64,000 nucleotides of DNA from JAFDZW01 sp964404255 (GTDB lineage: Bacteria; Bacteroidota; Ignavibacteria; Palsa-1295), in NCBI GenBank assembly GCA_964404255.1, contig CAYOJJ010000019.1, positions 7,482 to 71,481 of the forward strand, written 5' to 3'. A program made the position numbers and the translations under genes. The notes beneath the pieces are model-generated. The model was not told where the DNA came from and searched no databases. It saw only the letters and a program-made list of their open reading frames with translations. The first letter of the stretch is position 1. Each line of letters starts with the position of its first letter. Below, one piece after another: positions 53,804-63,385 of this stretch.

Positions 53804-56800
53804 TTATTTCAATACCTCTACTTTCTTCGTTGCCGTGGTCGTACCATTCTGAATTCTCAGATAATAGATACCCGCCGAAAGTTGCGAGTTCGTCAGGGAG
53901 AATTCATACCGTTCATGGTCGCCGATACCATTAAAGAGTTCGCTTACCTTTCTGCCAAGTTCATCGTACAAGGTTACCGAAAGCGGAAGGTTCTCTACCG
54001 GTTCGATTACGATTTGCGTTGAGCTATGGAAGGGGTTAGGTACTACCGAAACCGAGAGTTGTTTCGGCGTTGCGGCTATCTTCGGCGGCACTACTTTCTT
54101 ATACGCATCGAGCGGCAAATTGTCGCCGTCGTTGAGTACATACACTTCGCGTTCTAAGTCGTCGGCTTCGCTGTGGGTTATATCCACGGACACAAACCCG
54201 GTATCCGTTACACCAGTATAGAGATAGAGAGCCATAGCAGAATTCAACCCATACCCCGGAGCTATAATAGTATCCTTCGTTACTATCTGTTGTTCAATGA
54301 CACCAATAGCCGAAGAATCTGCCGAACGCCTTAAACGGTACGTGATCGTTACCGTATCGGTAGGACTATTTAGATGAGTTCTAAATTGAGCCGTATCGTC
54401 AAAGGCAATGCTTCGGTTAATAGTAATTTGATCGTTGGTATTAAGCGGGAAGTTCGTAGAAGAAACTTCCGCGGGGTTTTGTGGTGCTCCGGTCGGCCAA
54501 CCATCCGGCAATAAATAGCCGTTGGCCGGGTCCGTTGGTTGCCAGAATAATCCGGTGCTTGGTCCGCCGATCGGACCGACCAGACCGTCGCTTAGTACCG
54601 TAACCATCTTGTGTTGGAAGGTACATTGCTTGCTATTTGCTTTGACGGTGAACCGGAGTTTCGTACCCATCACTTGAACGGTATCGATGAACGGCGACCA
54701 TCCATTTGTTACGCGAACGTGCGTATGGCCGTTACCGGAATCCGAGGCCGGTTGTTGTCCGATGAAGACTAAGGAGCGAGGAATGGTACCGAAGTTATCT
54801 ATTCTATCGGTAGTAAGTGCCTGAGACGGCGTAAGACCGCGCTCCAATAGCCCGCCTTTTATCCATGTACCGTTGTTTACCATTGCCAGTTCGAGCCGTT
54901 CGCTCGTTTGGTTTTCCCATACTATCTGTACAAAGTTTTTATAGGGTGCAGTAGGGATAGGTTTCGGTTTTGTACCGATAGGTATGGGGGTAACAAGAGT
55001 TACATTCGATGCTATATTTGAAGCCGTTACATTTGGCAGACGGAATCCATCGCTGGTAGTATCCGGCTTAAAGATCGTAAACGAACTTTGCCAGGTCTGT
55101 TTTACCCGGGTTGCCGGTTGAGAGCTAATTCGTAAGATCGGCCAAAATTGCCCGTGCGAAGTAACCGCCGGAGAATCGGTAAGCACTGCTTCCCATGTTA
55201 CATAATCGGATAATGATAACGGCCCCGGTGTACCGAGCGGACGGATAAAGTTATTTAATCCTATCGTTGCAATCGAAGGATGGAAGTTTTTGCAATCGCT
55301 CGGCAGCCCCGTAGAAATAATAGTGTCTTTGTCTTTTATTGGTGCTACCGCCGCTCCCGAAGTATCCCAACTAAAACGAATGTAGCGAATCTTACCGGCA
55401 ACCTGCCATGCTAACCGGATCGGGAAACAAGAATCCGGTATTGGTCTTGTAGCTACCGTGGGGAAACGGGAGATGTCCGTTCCGGTATCGGTATAAATGT
55501 ACTGGGGATTTGCAAAGTTGTTTACAATTTGCAAGTCTAACTGAGGGAATACTCCACTACGGAGAATTCGTGTTAGCTTAAACCGTCGTGCTACAATGCC
55601 GAAGGGGTTAAGACCTTCCGCCTGATGAGCCGCAACTACAACCCACTCGGAATCGGAAATAGGAGCACACACCGGAGTAACCCCAGAATTATCGATAGTA
55701 CTATCATGGAAAGCAACCGAAGGATCGGCGAGGAATTTCCATGCACTATCGGGGTGCGCTTGAAATGCTACTTGTAGAACCGCCGGTTCTTTATGGTAAG
55801 CAATCATTACAGACTTATCGTCTCTGCCTATACAGATAGAAGGCCGATGACATTTACCGGTAGCTCCATCGTCTAAGAGAGTTTCAATTCCGGTTGTAAT
55901 GTTATCCCCATCCGAGTGTTGATCGTTACCTTCTACTAACGTGCCGCGTTTCGGAGTGCTAACGAACAACGAATCATGCCGCGTATAAGTGATTATATCG
56001 CGCGTAGCGGAGAGCCGTTCGGCAACTCTACGACCGTTATTGAAAGCAAATTCCAATGCCGACGAACCATTACCTATACCTACCCCCGCCGTTATTGCCA
56101 CTCCTTTTTCAATATAGAGGAATTTAGCTTCACCGGGTTTTATATATACGGCAAACTCGGAATCTGCTTTGACTAACCAAGTTGTGTCGGGGTGCCAAGT
56201 ATCCCGTATCACATAATAGCCGCTTTTGAATGCTGCCGGTATTCTGGTAGTATCTATTTTCATATAGATTTTACGGGTATCGATGTCACCGTAAATTGGA
56301 CTACACCGGTTCGAATCGTTCTGCCGTTGAAACGGAGCATTATAATACCCACTATCGTACTTATCCATTAAGGACGGATAGAGACGGGTATTAACTACTA
56401 ACGCCGCGTAGTTCACCAGTGAAGGAGAAATACTATCCTTAAAGAGTCCTACTTCGGCTATAGTACGCCAAGCTGAATCGATTGCCGCAGAATCTATAAA
56501 GGCTCGTCTGGAATCTCGCTGAGTGATTTTAACCATTTGCGTTTTTGTAACCTTCAAAAACGCCTTCGCTCTCGATACGCTATCGGAAGCGGTGAAGTTA
56601 TCCCGAGTAGTTCTAAACGCTAAGTTATTCGAATAGGCATCGAGCCAGGTCATTCGTGTAAGCGGATATTTATTGCCATTCTTCGAGCCGTAAATTTGAT
56701 TTATCCGCCCCATTACTCGCTGTTGAGCCAAGAAATTATTAGAATAACCGAGGTACATATTTGGTAGTGTGCCGTTTATATCGTTCGTGTCGTGAGTGTA

Positions 56801-59131
56801 TTGATAATGGTGATCGACATCCGAACACCAAGCTGAATAAATATGACCGTAATTGTAATTATGTAACCATTTAATAAGATTACCACTGGGGCAATCCTGT
56901 ATAGTTGTATTCACCGGCCATTTTTGAACATGAAGCATACCCGGTATTCCACCGTATATTTCACCGAGGTAAAAAATTTGTGGATTGTTAAACGCGGTGG
57001 TTCCATCGGCTAAAAAGGCAAAGGTCGTCCCTACAATTTCTTCGGGGAAAGCCTGTTTGATATGTACGAATGGTTTTACAGAATCGTAAATCCATTTGGA
57101 ATGCACCGGATCCCACCGAACACCGGAATTATAGTCTCCCCACGCTTGCATATTTACTTCAATGGCCGAGCGTTTATTCTTGGGGTGGTCTTGTGCTGTG
57201 TGATTTGAATTGCGAACGTTACGCGAATAATAGACATGGCCGTTATACAAGGTATCAAAATCCTCATATCCTTTCCACCGGGTAGCAGTGTCTGCTGTTC
57301 TTCTTGTAAATACTAAGCCGTTAGCCGAAGTATCAAAGGTATTAGGCCATGCTGTAAACCCGTTAATCTTTTGGGTATGCTTAAAGATATAATCTCCCGG
57401 ACATAAGACGGGGCCCGTAAACATCTGTCCTTCATTCTCGAACATCGAGGGTGGTTGTCCGTCATAACTTAAACGGTTACGACGATAGTACAAGCTCGTA
57501 CCGCCGTTATCCTGCTCGTGCCAGTGTGCGTACAGATTGTTTTTCGAGGCGAAGTAATCGACATAGCCTATCATAGCGGCGGATTGTTTCCAATTGTATT
57601 CCCTCGTATCTTGAAAATGGATACCCCATCGCCTTCCTCCAACGGAGTCCGACCAGTCCGCCGCCGTTGCGTTTACTACACTATCGAAACCGCCGTAATT
57701 TCCGTTAGTCTCACACGAATGAGAAATGCCAGTAAGCGGGTCTAACTTTCTATATAAGAATTTATCGGTTATCGTATCCTGTATAGTCATCGAACGCACA
57801 CGAATTGTTGTGCGATAAGTTGAGAGTACTCGGCATTCAATAATATGTCGTGCCGCGTTAGGCGAACCAATACTATCCACTAAATTATCTGGTGTCGAAA
57901 ATGTCTTAACCGTGTCCTTAGATTCGACCCATGCCGGGTAGTTGTTTTCCCAGTCCGTTCCAAAATTAGCATAAGCAAGAGTACTTACAGCGGGGTCATA
58001 CAGATGATTATCTCCATCAAGATAATCTCTTAACGTTGGTGGAATATCTTTTAGAATAACGTGTAATTGTTTGAATTTCCATGAACGGGCCAGAGTTTTA
58101 TTTTCCAATGAATCCGGTGCGTGCCAGTCATCGGGTAGGTTATCATAAATAGCTTTTGTTATAGTAGTATCAATTATTTTCCACCATCCCGCTTTTGTTG
58201 AATCCAATTTTGTTTTGAATGGCATTAAGGGAATAGTACCTTGCCCGGTATCGAATGGATTCGCTGCATTAAGAATACCACGTTTATATAATATCTGTAA
58301 TCGTATTAATGGCAAACTATCCGTCGGTCTATGATTAGCAAACGCGGTATCAATATTTGCCGTCTTCGTATCCGCATTAAAAAATAATGTTACCGAAAAT
58401 GCTTTTGCAGTATCCGGGCTGTGATACTTTGCAGTGTCTCTCGCATAACGGTTTGTACCCGGGACTGGAGCAAAGAAGGGGTTAATCTGGTACTTTAGCA
58501 TTCTTCGCGGATCGCGGTTGTCGCTCATTCCAAGTATGACACGACCTACATCGCCGTAATGTACTGTTGTCGGCGAACCAAACTCTGCCGTGGTAAACGT
58601 AGCTTTTACAAATGAATCATTCTTGGCAAATTCGCAGTAGGGAGAAATATCATTCGCATCGTACGTATTATTAAACGGAGTTGTAATAGAGTCCTTTACT
58701 TTAGTTGAATGATATTGCCAGAACAGCCCCGGGTGAAAATTATCCGGTATGCGATCAGGTAGTGCAAACCATTCGAGCGATTTAAACTTACAAAGCTGAC
58801 TCAGGTCGGGAAATACTCCAGTTACGCCTTCGGAAGCTCCGCCGTAAATATGATTGCCATAATCGACATTTCCATTAACTCCAGTCCATTCATGCGCCCA
58901 ATTAATACCGAGCGTATCCATCTGTTTCTTCACTTGGCCGGTATCGTTTATCCCTAAGTAAGCAGGATACATTCCAAAACCGGCAAGGCCGAACGCACTG
59001 CAAAAAATTGAATCATGGTCTTTCCACCCTTGCTCTACAACTATTTGAGCATTGACGGTTGAAAATGAAGAAAGAAAAGAAAGTATAAGTAATGCTACCG
59101 CGTAGCGGTAACCGCTTAAAAAGTTTTTCAT
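53804..59131 (-). CDS. Giant T9SS cargo protein (1775 residues)
   Basis: Signal ending STVNAQ. The N-terminal segment AFGLAGFGMYPAYLG, followed by a helix QVKKQMDTLGINWAHEWTG, resembles the start of a TIM-barrel-like domain. The middle is rich in aromatic residues and Asp/Asn (around 660-900: TTFAFLADGTTAFNN, HIYSAWCSDVDHHYQYTH). Further on there are propeller-like stretches (PSIATIGLNN). The C-terminus has VPNPFHSSTQIVIE and SAGIYYLRIQNG, a T9SS domain. No catalytic motif I can name. The order of parts is like the 2051-residue protein, so they may be paralogues. The gene starts 13 bases after the stop of the preceding propeller gene, an operon. Confidence 0.85.
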   Translation of the reverse strand: MKNFLSGYRYAVALLILSFLSSFSTVNAQIVVEQGWKDHDSIFCSAFGLAGFGMYPAYLGINDTGQVKKQMDTLGINWAHEWTGVNGNVDYGNHIYGGASEGVTGVFPDLSQLCKFKSLEWFALPDRIPDNFHPGLFWQYHSTKVKDSITTPFNNTYDANDISPYCEFAKNDSFVKATFTTAEFGSPTTVHYGDVGRVILGMSDNRDPRRMLKYQINPFFAPVPGTNRYARDTAKYHSPDTAKAFSVTLFFNADTKTANIDTAFANHRPTDSLPLIRLQILYKRGILNAANPFDTGQGTIPLMPFKTKLDSTKAGWWKIIDTTITKAIYDNLPDDWHAPDSLENKTLARSWKFKQLHVILKDIPPTLRDYLDGDNHLYDPAVSTLAYANFGTDWENNYPAWVESKDTVKTFSTPDNLVDSIGSPNAARHIIECRVLSTYRTTIRVRSMTIQDTITDKFLYRKLDPLTGISHSCETNGNYGGFDSVVNATAADWSDSVGGRRWGIHFQDTREYNWKQSAAMIGYVDYFASKNNLYAHWHEQDNGGTSLYYRRNRLSYDGQPPSMFENEGQMFTGPVLCPGDYIFKHTQKINGFTAWPNTFDTSANGLVFTRRTADTATRWKGYEDFDTLYNGHVYYSRNVRNSNHTAQDHPKNKRSAIEVNMQAWGDYNSGVRWDPVHSKWIYDSVKPFVHIKQAFPEEIVGTTFAFLADGTTAFNNPQIFYLGEIYGGIPGMLHVQKWPVNTTIQDCPSGNLIKWLHNYNYGHIYSAWCSDVDHHYQYTHDTNDINGTLPNMYLGYSNNFLAQQRVMGRINQIYGSKNGNKYPLTRMTWLDAYSNNLAFRTTRDNFTASDSVSRAKAFLKVTKTQMVKITQRDSRRAFIDSAAIDSAWRTIAEVGLFKDSISPSLVNYAALVVNTRLYPSLMDKYDSGYYNAPFQRQNDSNRCSPIYGDIDTRKIYMKIDTTRIPAAFKSGYYVIRDTWHPDTTWLVKADSEFAVYIKPGEAKFLYIEKGVAITAGVGIGNGSSALEFAFNNGRRVAERLSATRDIITYTRHDSLFVSTPKRGTLVEGNDQHSDGDNITTGIETLLDDGATGKCHRPSICIGRDDKSVMIAYHKEPAVLQVAFQAHPDSAWKFLADPSVAFHDSTIDNSGVTPVCAPISDSEWVVVAAHQAEGLNPFGIVARRFKLTRILRSGVFPQLDLQIVNNFANPQYIYTDTGTDISRFPTVATRPIPDSCFPIRLAWQVAGKIRYIRFSWDTSGAAVAPIKDKDTIISTGLPSDCKNFHPSIATIGLNNFIRPLGTPGPLSLSDYVTWEAVLTDSPAVTSHGQFWPILRISSQPATRVKQTWQSSFTIFKPDTTSDGFRLPNVTASNIASNVTLVTPIPIGTKPKPIPTAPYKNFVQIVWENQTSERLELAMVNNGTWIKGGLLERGLTPSQALTTDRIDNFGTIPRSLVFIGQQPASDSGNGHTHVRVTNGWSPFIDTVQVMGTKLRFTVKANSKQCTFQHKMVTVLSDGLVGPIGGPSTGLFWQPTDPANGYLLPDGWPTGAPQNPAEVSSTNFPLNTNDQITINRSIAFDDTAQFRTHLNSPTDTVTITYRLRRSADSSAIGVIEQQIVTKDTIIAPGYGLNSAMALYLYTGVTDTGFVSVDITHSEADDLEREVYVLNDGDNLPLDAYKKVVPPKIAATPKQLSVSVVPNPFHSSTQIVIEPVENLPLSVTLYDELGRKVSELFNGIGDHERYEFSLTNSQLSAGIYYLRIQNGTTTATKKVEVLK

Positions 59132-59144
59132 AAGACGTGGCTCC

Positions 59145-60449
59145 TTACTTTAAGATTGAGAACTGACCGGTATATGAATCAACTGGTGTACTTAGTTGAA
59201 AGAAGTACATGCCATTACTGAGAGAAGTACCATCGTATTGGATTTGGTGTAATCCCGCTTCCTGTATTCCGGGATTTATGACCGAGAGGGTTTGCCCCTG
59301 CAAATCAAAAAAGCGGAATGAAACCGTGGAAGCAGTTGGTAATTGGTACTGAATTGTAATTAATCCCGGAGTAGGATTAGGGAAGGTTTGAACATGAAAA
59401 TCTATTATATGCTGGTGTACTGTGGAAGGTTGGCCTCCGGTAGTTGTCACATATAAATTTTTTGTTGTGACAGCATACGCTATACTATCATTGAGCATAA
59501 CAATACCTCGCACTGTCTCTAAATTCGGAGGCAATACTTGCTTTTGCCACGTTTTGCCCGAATCGTTAGTAGAGAATGCAACACCGCTATTGCCTGCTCC
59601 GCCAGCTAACATACCCTGACCTTTATTTATAAACGACATAGCTAATATACCATCAACTCCAACTATTCTAATCGAATCCCAACTTATACCGCCATTTATG
59701 GAGCGATAGAAATTTTCGTAACTAAAGGCATAAATCGTTTGCTCGTCGAATACTTGGCAACCGTAAAATTTATCATGTATATTATTTGGAATGCGATTCC
59801 AAGTTAATCCAGCATCAGAAGTTTTTAATACTAAAGCACCACCGGGAGAATTTTGGTGCGAAGTGTCGAGAGTAACATAATCACCTACTATGTAAGCTAC
59901 TTTTTTATTGGCAATTCCGATTTCTGATTGTTTGTCGCCAACCCATCCTTTTAAAAAAATGGGTGTCCAAGTTTCCCCGCCGTCAGTACTCCTACCTATT
60001 CCTAACGTGACGCCTGTATCATTATCAAAAAAATCTACCTGACCATACAGTCTGGCGGGAGTATCGTAAGATTTCCATGTACGTCCACCGTCTTGCGTTT
60101 TCCAAAATTTCCCGGGATTATTATTACTACCTATAATAGTATATCCTATTAAAGAGTTAAGATAATGTGGTGTCCCATGAAATTCAGAGGAAATAGAGTC
60201 CCACGTTACTCCGCCATTTGTTGAACAAAGTTGAATTAAATTTGTACCGTCATTCGAGGTAACAAGATAGCCGGTATCCTTAGTAGGAAATTTTAAAGCA
60301 CCCAAACCAAAATCGGAATGCCTAATTAACTTCCACCCACTCTCGGAATCGAGCGGCTGTTGCGGTAGGTCTTGCGTATGCTGTTCTTGAGCAATAGCCG
60401 CACTGGCGAACAGCACCAGCAGCGCGGAGACGATGTTTCGAATTTTCAT
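59145..60449 (-). CDS. Propeller-type T9SS protein (photosystem-assembly-factor-like)
   Basis: A 434-residue protein from ATG 60447-60449 (MKIRNIVSALLVLFASAAIA). The frame continues 19 codons upstream but lacks signal features there. Asp-box motifs such as STNGGVTWDS, TQDGGRTWKS, STDGGETWTP and STNDSGKTWQ make a YCF48-like propeller of about 300 residues. The end has FPNPTPGLITIQY, a T9SS domain. The YCF48 resemblance is only of fold; a photosystem role is not suggested. First gene of the operon with the 1775-residue protein. Confidence 0.88.
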   Translation of the reverse strand: MKIRNIVSALLVLFASAAIAQEQHTQDLPQQPLDSESGWKLIRHSDFGLGALKFPTKDTGYLVTSNDGTNLIQLCSTNGGVTWDSISSEFHGTPHYLNSLIGYTIIGSNNNPGKFWKTQDGGRTWKSYDTPARLYGQVDFFDNDTGVTLGIGRSTDGGETWTPIFLKGWVGDKQSEIGIANKKVAYIVGDYVTLDTSHQNSPGGALVLKTSDAGLTWNRIPNNIHDKFYGCQVFDEQTIYAFSYENFYRSINGGISWDSIRIVGVDGILAMSFINKGQGMLAGGAGNSGVAFSTNDSGKTWQKQVLPPNLETVRGIVMLNDSIAYAVTTKNLYVTTTGGQPSTVHQHIIDFHVQTFPNPTPGLITIQYQLPTASTVSFRFFDLQGQTLSVINPGIQEAGLHQIQYDGTSLSNGMYFFQLSTPVDSYTGQFSILK

Positions 60450-60624
60450 AGGTGTCGTATGTAATGTAGTAAAAAAACATCGCTTCGTGGTAATAGTAAA
60501 GACCACCGAAGCGGCAAATAGTTACATGGTAAATTCGTGACGATGGGGTAGAATTTTTTGCCCTATAGGGGAAACAGTTAAGAGCTTAATATATTCCCGC
60601 CCGTTCAATGCCATAAGTTCGGTA

Positions 60625-60632
60625 CAAAGATA
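60625..60632 (-). promoter_or_regulatory. Candidate -7 box (TATCTTTG) in the divergent region
   Basis: TATCTTTG on the minus strand fits TAnnTTTG. It is 176 bases before the propeller gene start, and has no clear -33 box. Confidence 0.35.
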
Positions 60633-60638
60633 CAACAT

Positions 60639-60650
60639 AACGTATACGTT
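60639..60650. promoter_or_regulatory. Perfect 12-base palindrome, candidate XRE operator
   Basis: AACGTATACGTT is a perfect palindrome 44 bases before the XRE regulator ATG. Solo HTH regulators often bind such sites at their own promoter. Confidence 0.45.
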
Positions 60651-60659
60651 AATCTTAAA

Positions 60660-60713
60660 ACGACTTTCTGAGTAGGGTAGTAATATAGTAACTATGGATA
60701 TAAAGAAAGTCGT
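60660..60713 (+). promoter_or_regulatory. Inverted repeat enclosing the XRE gene start codon
   Basis: ACGACTTTCT (60660-60669) and AGAAAGTCGT (60704-60713) are perfect inverted repeats. The ATG at 60694-60696 lies in the 34-base loop. It could fold over the translation start or be a bipartite operator. Confidence 0.4.
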
Positions 60714-60927
60714 CGCTGCTAATGTGAAGTTATTTCGCGCTCACCGGGGACTCACGCAAGAACAATTAGGAAAAAAAGCTAATATGCACCCGGTTTATAT
60801 TGCCGGGATCGAAGGCGGCACCCGCAACGCAACGTTAGCAAATCTAAGCAAAATAGCTACGGCTTTAGACATTCCGCCCTATTTATTACTGAGTGAAGAG
60901 ATAAAAACATGGCTAAAAAATCCATAA
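60694..60927 (+). CDS. Solo XRE-family helix-turn-helix regulator
   Basis: A 77-residue HTH_3 protein: LFRAHRGLTQEQLGKKANMH, PVYIAGIEGGTRNATLANLS, KIATALDIPPYLLL. Same design as the regulator at 35.2 kb, with about a third of positions visibly alike. No effector domain. It is divergent from the propeller operon and bracketed by two inverted-repeat sites. It may regulate its own gene and possibly that operon. Confidence 0.88.
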   Translation: MDIKKVVAANVKLFRAHRGLTQEQLGKKANMHPVYIAGIEGGTRNATLANLSKIATALDIPPYLLLSEEIKTWLKNP

Positions 60928-61112
60928 CGTATTTGTTAAGAGTCTGCTGTCTATTGCCTTGTGATATACCCATTTCTATCCTCCTAAACCCTCACTCAGG
61001 CCGAGATTTGTTACGCGACGAGGAATGCTAAATTAATCTTAGCTAGGCTTTTTCTTCCAGCCCGTTCTTAGCAATCCTTTATTTTTAACTTCTTCAATAT
61101 TGTTTTCTTAAT

Positions 61113-62708
61113 TTACTCCTTTATTATTTTGCTTCTCCAGATGCAGGCTAACGAACTTGGTGCGATAAGTTCTAGCATATAGATGCCTGAGGATATATTC
61201 CCAACAGAAAGTTCTATGTCTCCGTCTACTGCAATTCCCGAAGAACGATATACCTCAAGACCAAAGATATTCTTTATGGAGAGAATGTATTCATGTGGAA
61301 ACATATTTGTCATATGTAATTTAGTTATCTGGGATTTAGAGAAAGGGTTTGGCGAAAACGTCATACTCGTGTTCTGTACTTCGGCAGTACTATTGGTTTG
61401 AGGTTGATCGCATAATGCATAACCATTCGCTTTGAGTGGTATCAAGGATAACGACACCGCACTATCTCTAAGAACGGTGTCAGTTGCTGTTATGGTATCA
61501 TGGTCAAACTCTGTGGATTCATGGTGACTCGTGATAGATATGGGTGAAGTATAGCACGTAGATTCCAAGCTGTCGGTGCTAAGCAAATGAATTCCAAACG
61601 GGCCATTAGGAAAGCTCCTATAATTGTTGGCTAGCAATAATCCGCCGTTCGCGCGTTCAACAATTCCACCGGAATTGATATAGGTGTCCTTTTGGTCGCT
61701 AGCTAATCGAACTGACTTTAGTACCTCTCCTTTTGTGGACATGTCAAGAATTATTGCGGAATCCTTACCATTGAAGTCCGCAGTAGTGGTAGTGGCAATG
61801 GTTAAGACACCCTCCTTTCGCACTATTGCATCGGTTGGTTCTATCGGTGTAAAACAATTAACAATTGTTACCCATTCTTCCTCTAATGTTGAAGCTAGTT
61901 TATACACCACTAACTCTGGCTGGCTATTGGTAAGTCGTGTAGCAACAATAAACATGCCGCCATCTGGGGCCGTCAATATCTTAAAAATATTTTGAGCATT
62001 CTGGGGCATATGATACGTTCGCTGCGTAATGATCTTGCCCTCTTGTGACCACTTAGAAAGTAAGATCGTATTAGGCTCTCTATTAGTACCAGTAATAATA
62101 CTGCCATCAACACTCTGATATAAGCAATTAAAATAAAACAGTTCTCGGGGACGTGCATTTATATACCTGCTCCATCGTAGCTTCCCATCGGTTGAATAAC
62201 AAATTAGCAAGCACTTGAAAAAGTTAGATGGGGGTGGGAAATAATAGAGAGTTGCGACGCATCCTCCATCGTTCAAACGCATCATAGGCCCCATATTCAG
62301 ATAAGCAGGTACATCCAATACTCGCTGCCACCCAAAAGTAAGGCGATCGGGGTCAAGTTTAGCTATAAAGTACTGCCAGTACGCAAAATTAGAATTAGAA
62401 GAAATTCGTCCAGCAAGCATCGTACTATTAGCGGAGCTAACATCAATATTTCTAATATCGGTGCTGCCGTCATAATGAATCAAATAGCTGGAACGCAGAT
62501 CCCCTTCATCATTAATAAACGCAAGGCACTGATTACCTTGAACACCGCCTAATAACAGCGATCTACCTGAGGTTAATTTCTTGAGCCCGTAAACAGTTGT
62601 ATTGTCCGAGAATCCTAAGAATCGTTGAAAAGAACTTTGAGCAACTGCTAGAATAGGATTGAGCAGCAAAAGGGCAGTAATTAGCCCAGCAGCATAATAT
62701 CGTTTCAT
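61113..62708 (-). CDS. Beta-propeller-like T9SS protein
   Basis: A 531-residue protein with signal ending LAVAQ. The body has repeated short beta motifs with Asp/Gly turns and internal recurrence (SGRSLLLGGVQGNQC, DGGCVATLYYF, VDGSIITGTNRE, NGGLLLANNY), like a WD40/delta-60-type propeller. The C-terminus has FSPNPFSKSQI and SSGIYMLELI, a T9SS domain. Function unknown. Monocistronic, with a nine-base stem (62743-62767) upstream. Confidence 0.85.
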   Translation of the reverse strand: MKRYYAAGLITALLLLNPILAVAQSSFQRFLGFSDNTTVYGLKKLTSGRSLLLGGVQGNQCLAFINDEGDLRSSYLIHYDGSTDIRNIDVSSANSTMLAGRISSNSNFAYWQYFIAKLDPDRLTFGWQRVLDVPAYLNMGPMMRLNDGGCVATLYYFPPPSNFFKCLLICYSTDGKLRWSRYINARPRELFYFNCLYQSVDGSIITGTNREPNTILLSKWSQEGKIITQRTYHMPQNAQNIFKILTAPDGGMFIVATRLTNSQPELVVYKLASTLEEEWVTIVNCFTPIEPTDAIVRKEGVLTIATTTTADFNGKDSAIILDMSTKGEVLKSVRLASDQKDTYINSGGIVERANGGLLLANNYRSFPNGPFGIHLLSTDSLESTCYTSPISITSHHESTEFDHDTITATDTVLRDSAVSLSLIPLKANGYALCDQPQTNSTAEVQNTSMTFSPNPFSKSQITKLHMTNMFPHEYILSIKNIFGLEVYRSSGIAVDGDIELSVGNISSGIYMLELIAPSSLACIWRSKIIKE

Positions 62709-62742
62709 AGCCTATACAAGAAATAGTGAACAAGGTCTGATA

Positions 62743-62767
62743 AAATAATCGACCACGGCGATTATTT
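62743..62767. promoter_or_regulatory. Nine-base stem upstream of a T9SS gene
   Basis: AAATAATCG (62743-62751) pairs with CGATTATTT (62759-62767); loop ACCACGG. It lies 35 bases before the ATG at 62708 and could be an operator or leader hairpin. Confidence 0.4.
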
Positions 62768-63002
62768 CACTTGCTCTCAATTACAGTAAATACAACATAC
62801 TGATGATTGGAATAATCTGCCACTCTAAGTGCATTTTTTTATACCATTCGACAACCTATATTAGAGAGTCAATCAAGCTCTCGTCTGAGACCGGGTTTTC
62901 CACTCTTTTTAAAAAACATGTGAACTCCAATTGTATGCTTGCAGAAAGTTGACGGAGTAAGTACTTTGTTTATTTATAGTTCTTCTAATATGAGTACTGG
63001 TC

Positions 63003-63058
63003 TCCTGCAACTCAGAAAAATAATCCTGCAATTCAGTGTGCAAAATCTTGCAACTCAA
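63003..63058. repeat. Three direct repeats spaced about two helix turns apart
   Basis: TCCTGCAACTCAG (63003-63015), TCCTGCAATTCAG (63024-63036) and TCTTGCAACTCAA (63046-63058) repeat every 21-22 bases, so all face the same side of the DNA helix. A related CCTTGCAACTCC occurs near 63314. Confidence 0.5.
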
Positions 63059-63063
63059 TTTGT

Positions 63064-63321
63064 TTATTCAAGAAAAGTACCGTGAAATATTTTTATGAAC
63101 GGATTCTTTGTGAATAAGTCACGGATAAATTTATTCTCGCCTTCTGTTTTCTTCATCGTATTCTCAATATCTTTATCAAATATTTCTCTCACAACAATAG
63201 ACTGGGCCGGAGGGTCATAGTGATGATGGATGACGATGGATAAAGATACCCTCCGGCTGTCTGTTTGTTCCAAGTCCGGTAATCCCACTGGGCAGACTTG
63301 TTCTATTCTCAATCCTTGCAA
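63064..63321 (-). CDS. Possible small protein or gene remnant
   Basis: An 85-residue frame with a TTG start and no good ribosome site. The second half (FDKDIENTMKKTEGENKFIR) looks protein-like, and the frame stays open further upstream, into the start of the plus-strand lipoprotein gene. It may be a remnant of a longer gene or chance. Low support. Confidence 0.22.
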   Translation of the reverse strand: MQGLRIEQVCPVGLPDLEQTDSRRVSLSIVIHHHYDPPAQSIVVREIFDKDIENTMKKTEGENKFIRDLFTKNPFIKIFHGTFLE

Positions 63322-63385
63322 CTCCCTGAGGAAGACCCCTGTTATTTTAGCAGTAACCTTTTTTAATTGAAAACACCATCGTACT

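Larger units (their letters stand above)
62709..63063. other. AT-rich intergenic stretch with hairpin and spaced repeats
   Basis: No supportable gene in these 355 bases. It contains a hairpin at 62743-62767 and three spaced copies of TCCTGCAACTCAG-like sequence at 63003-63058. Confidence 0.4.
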
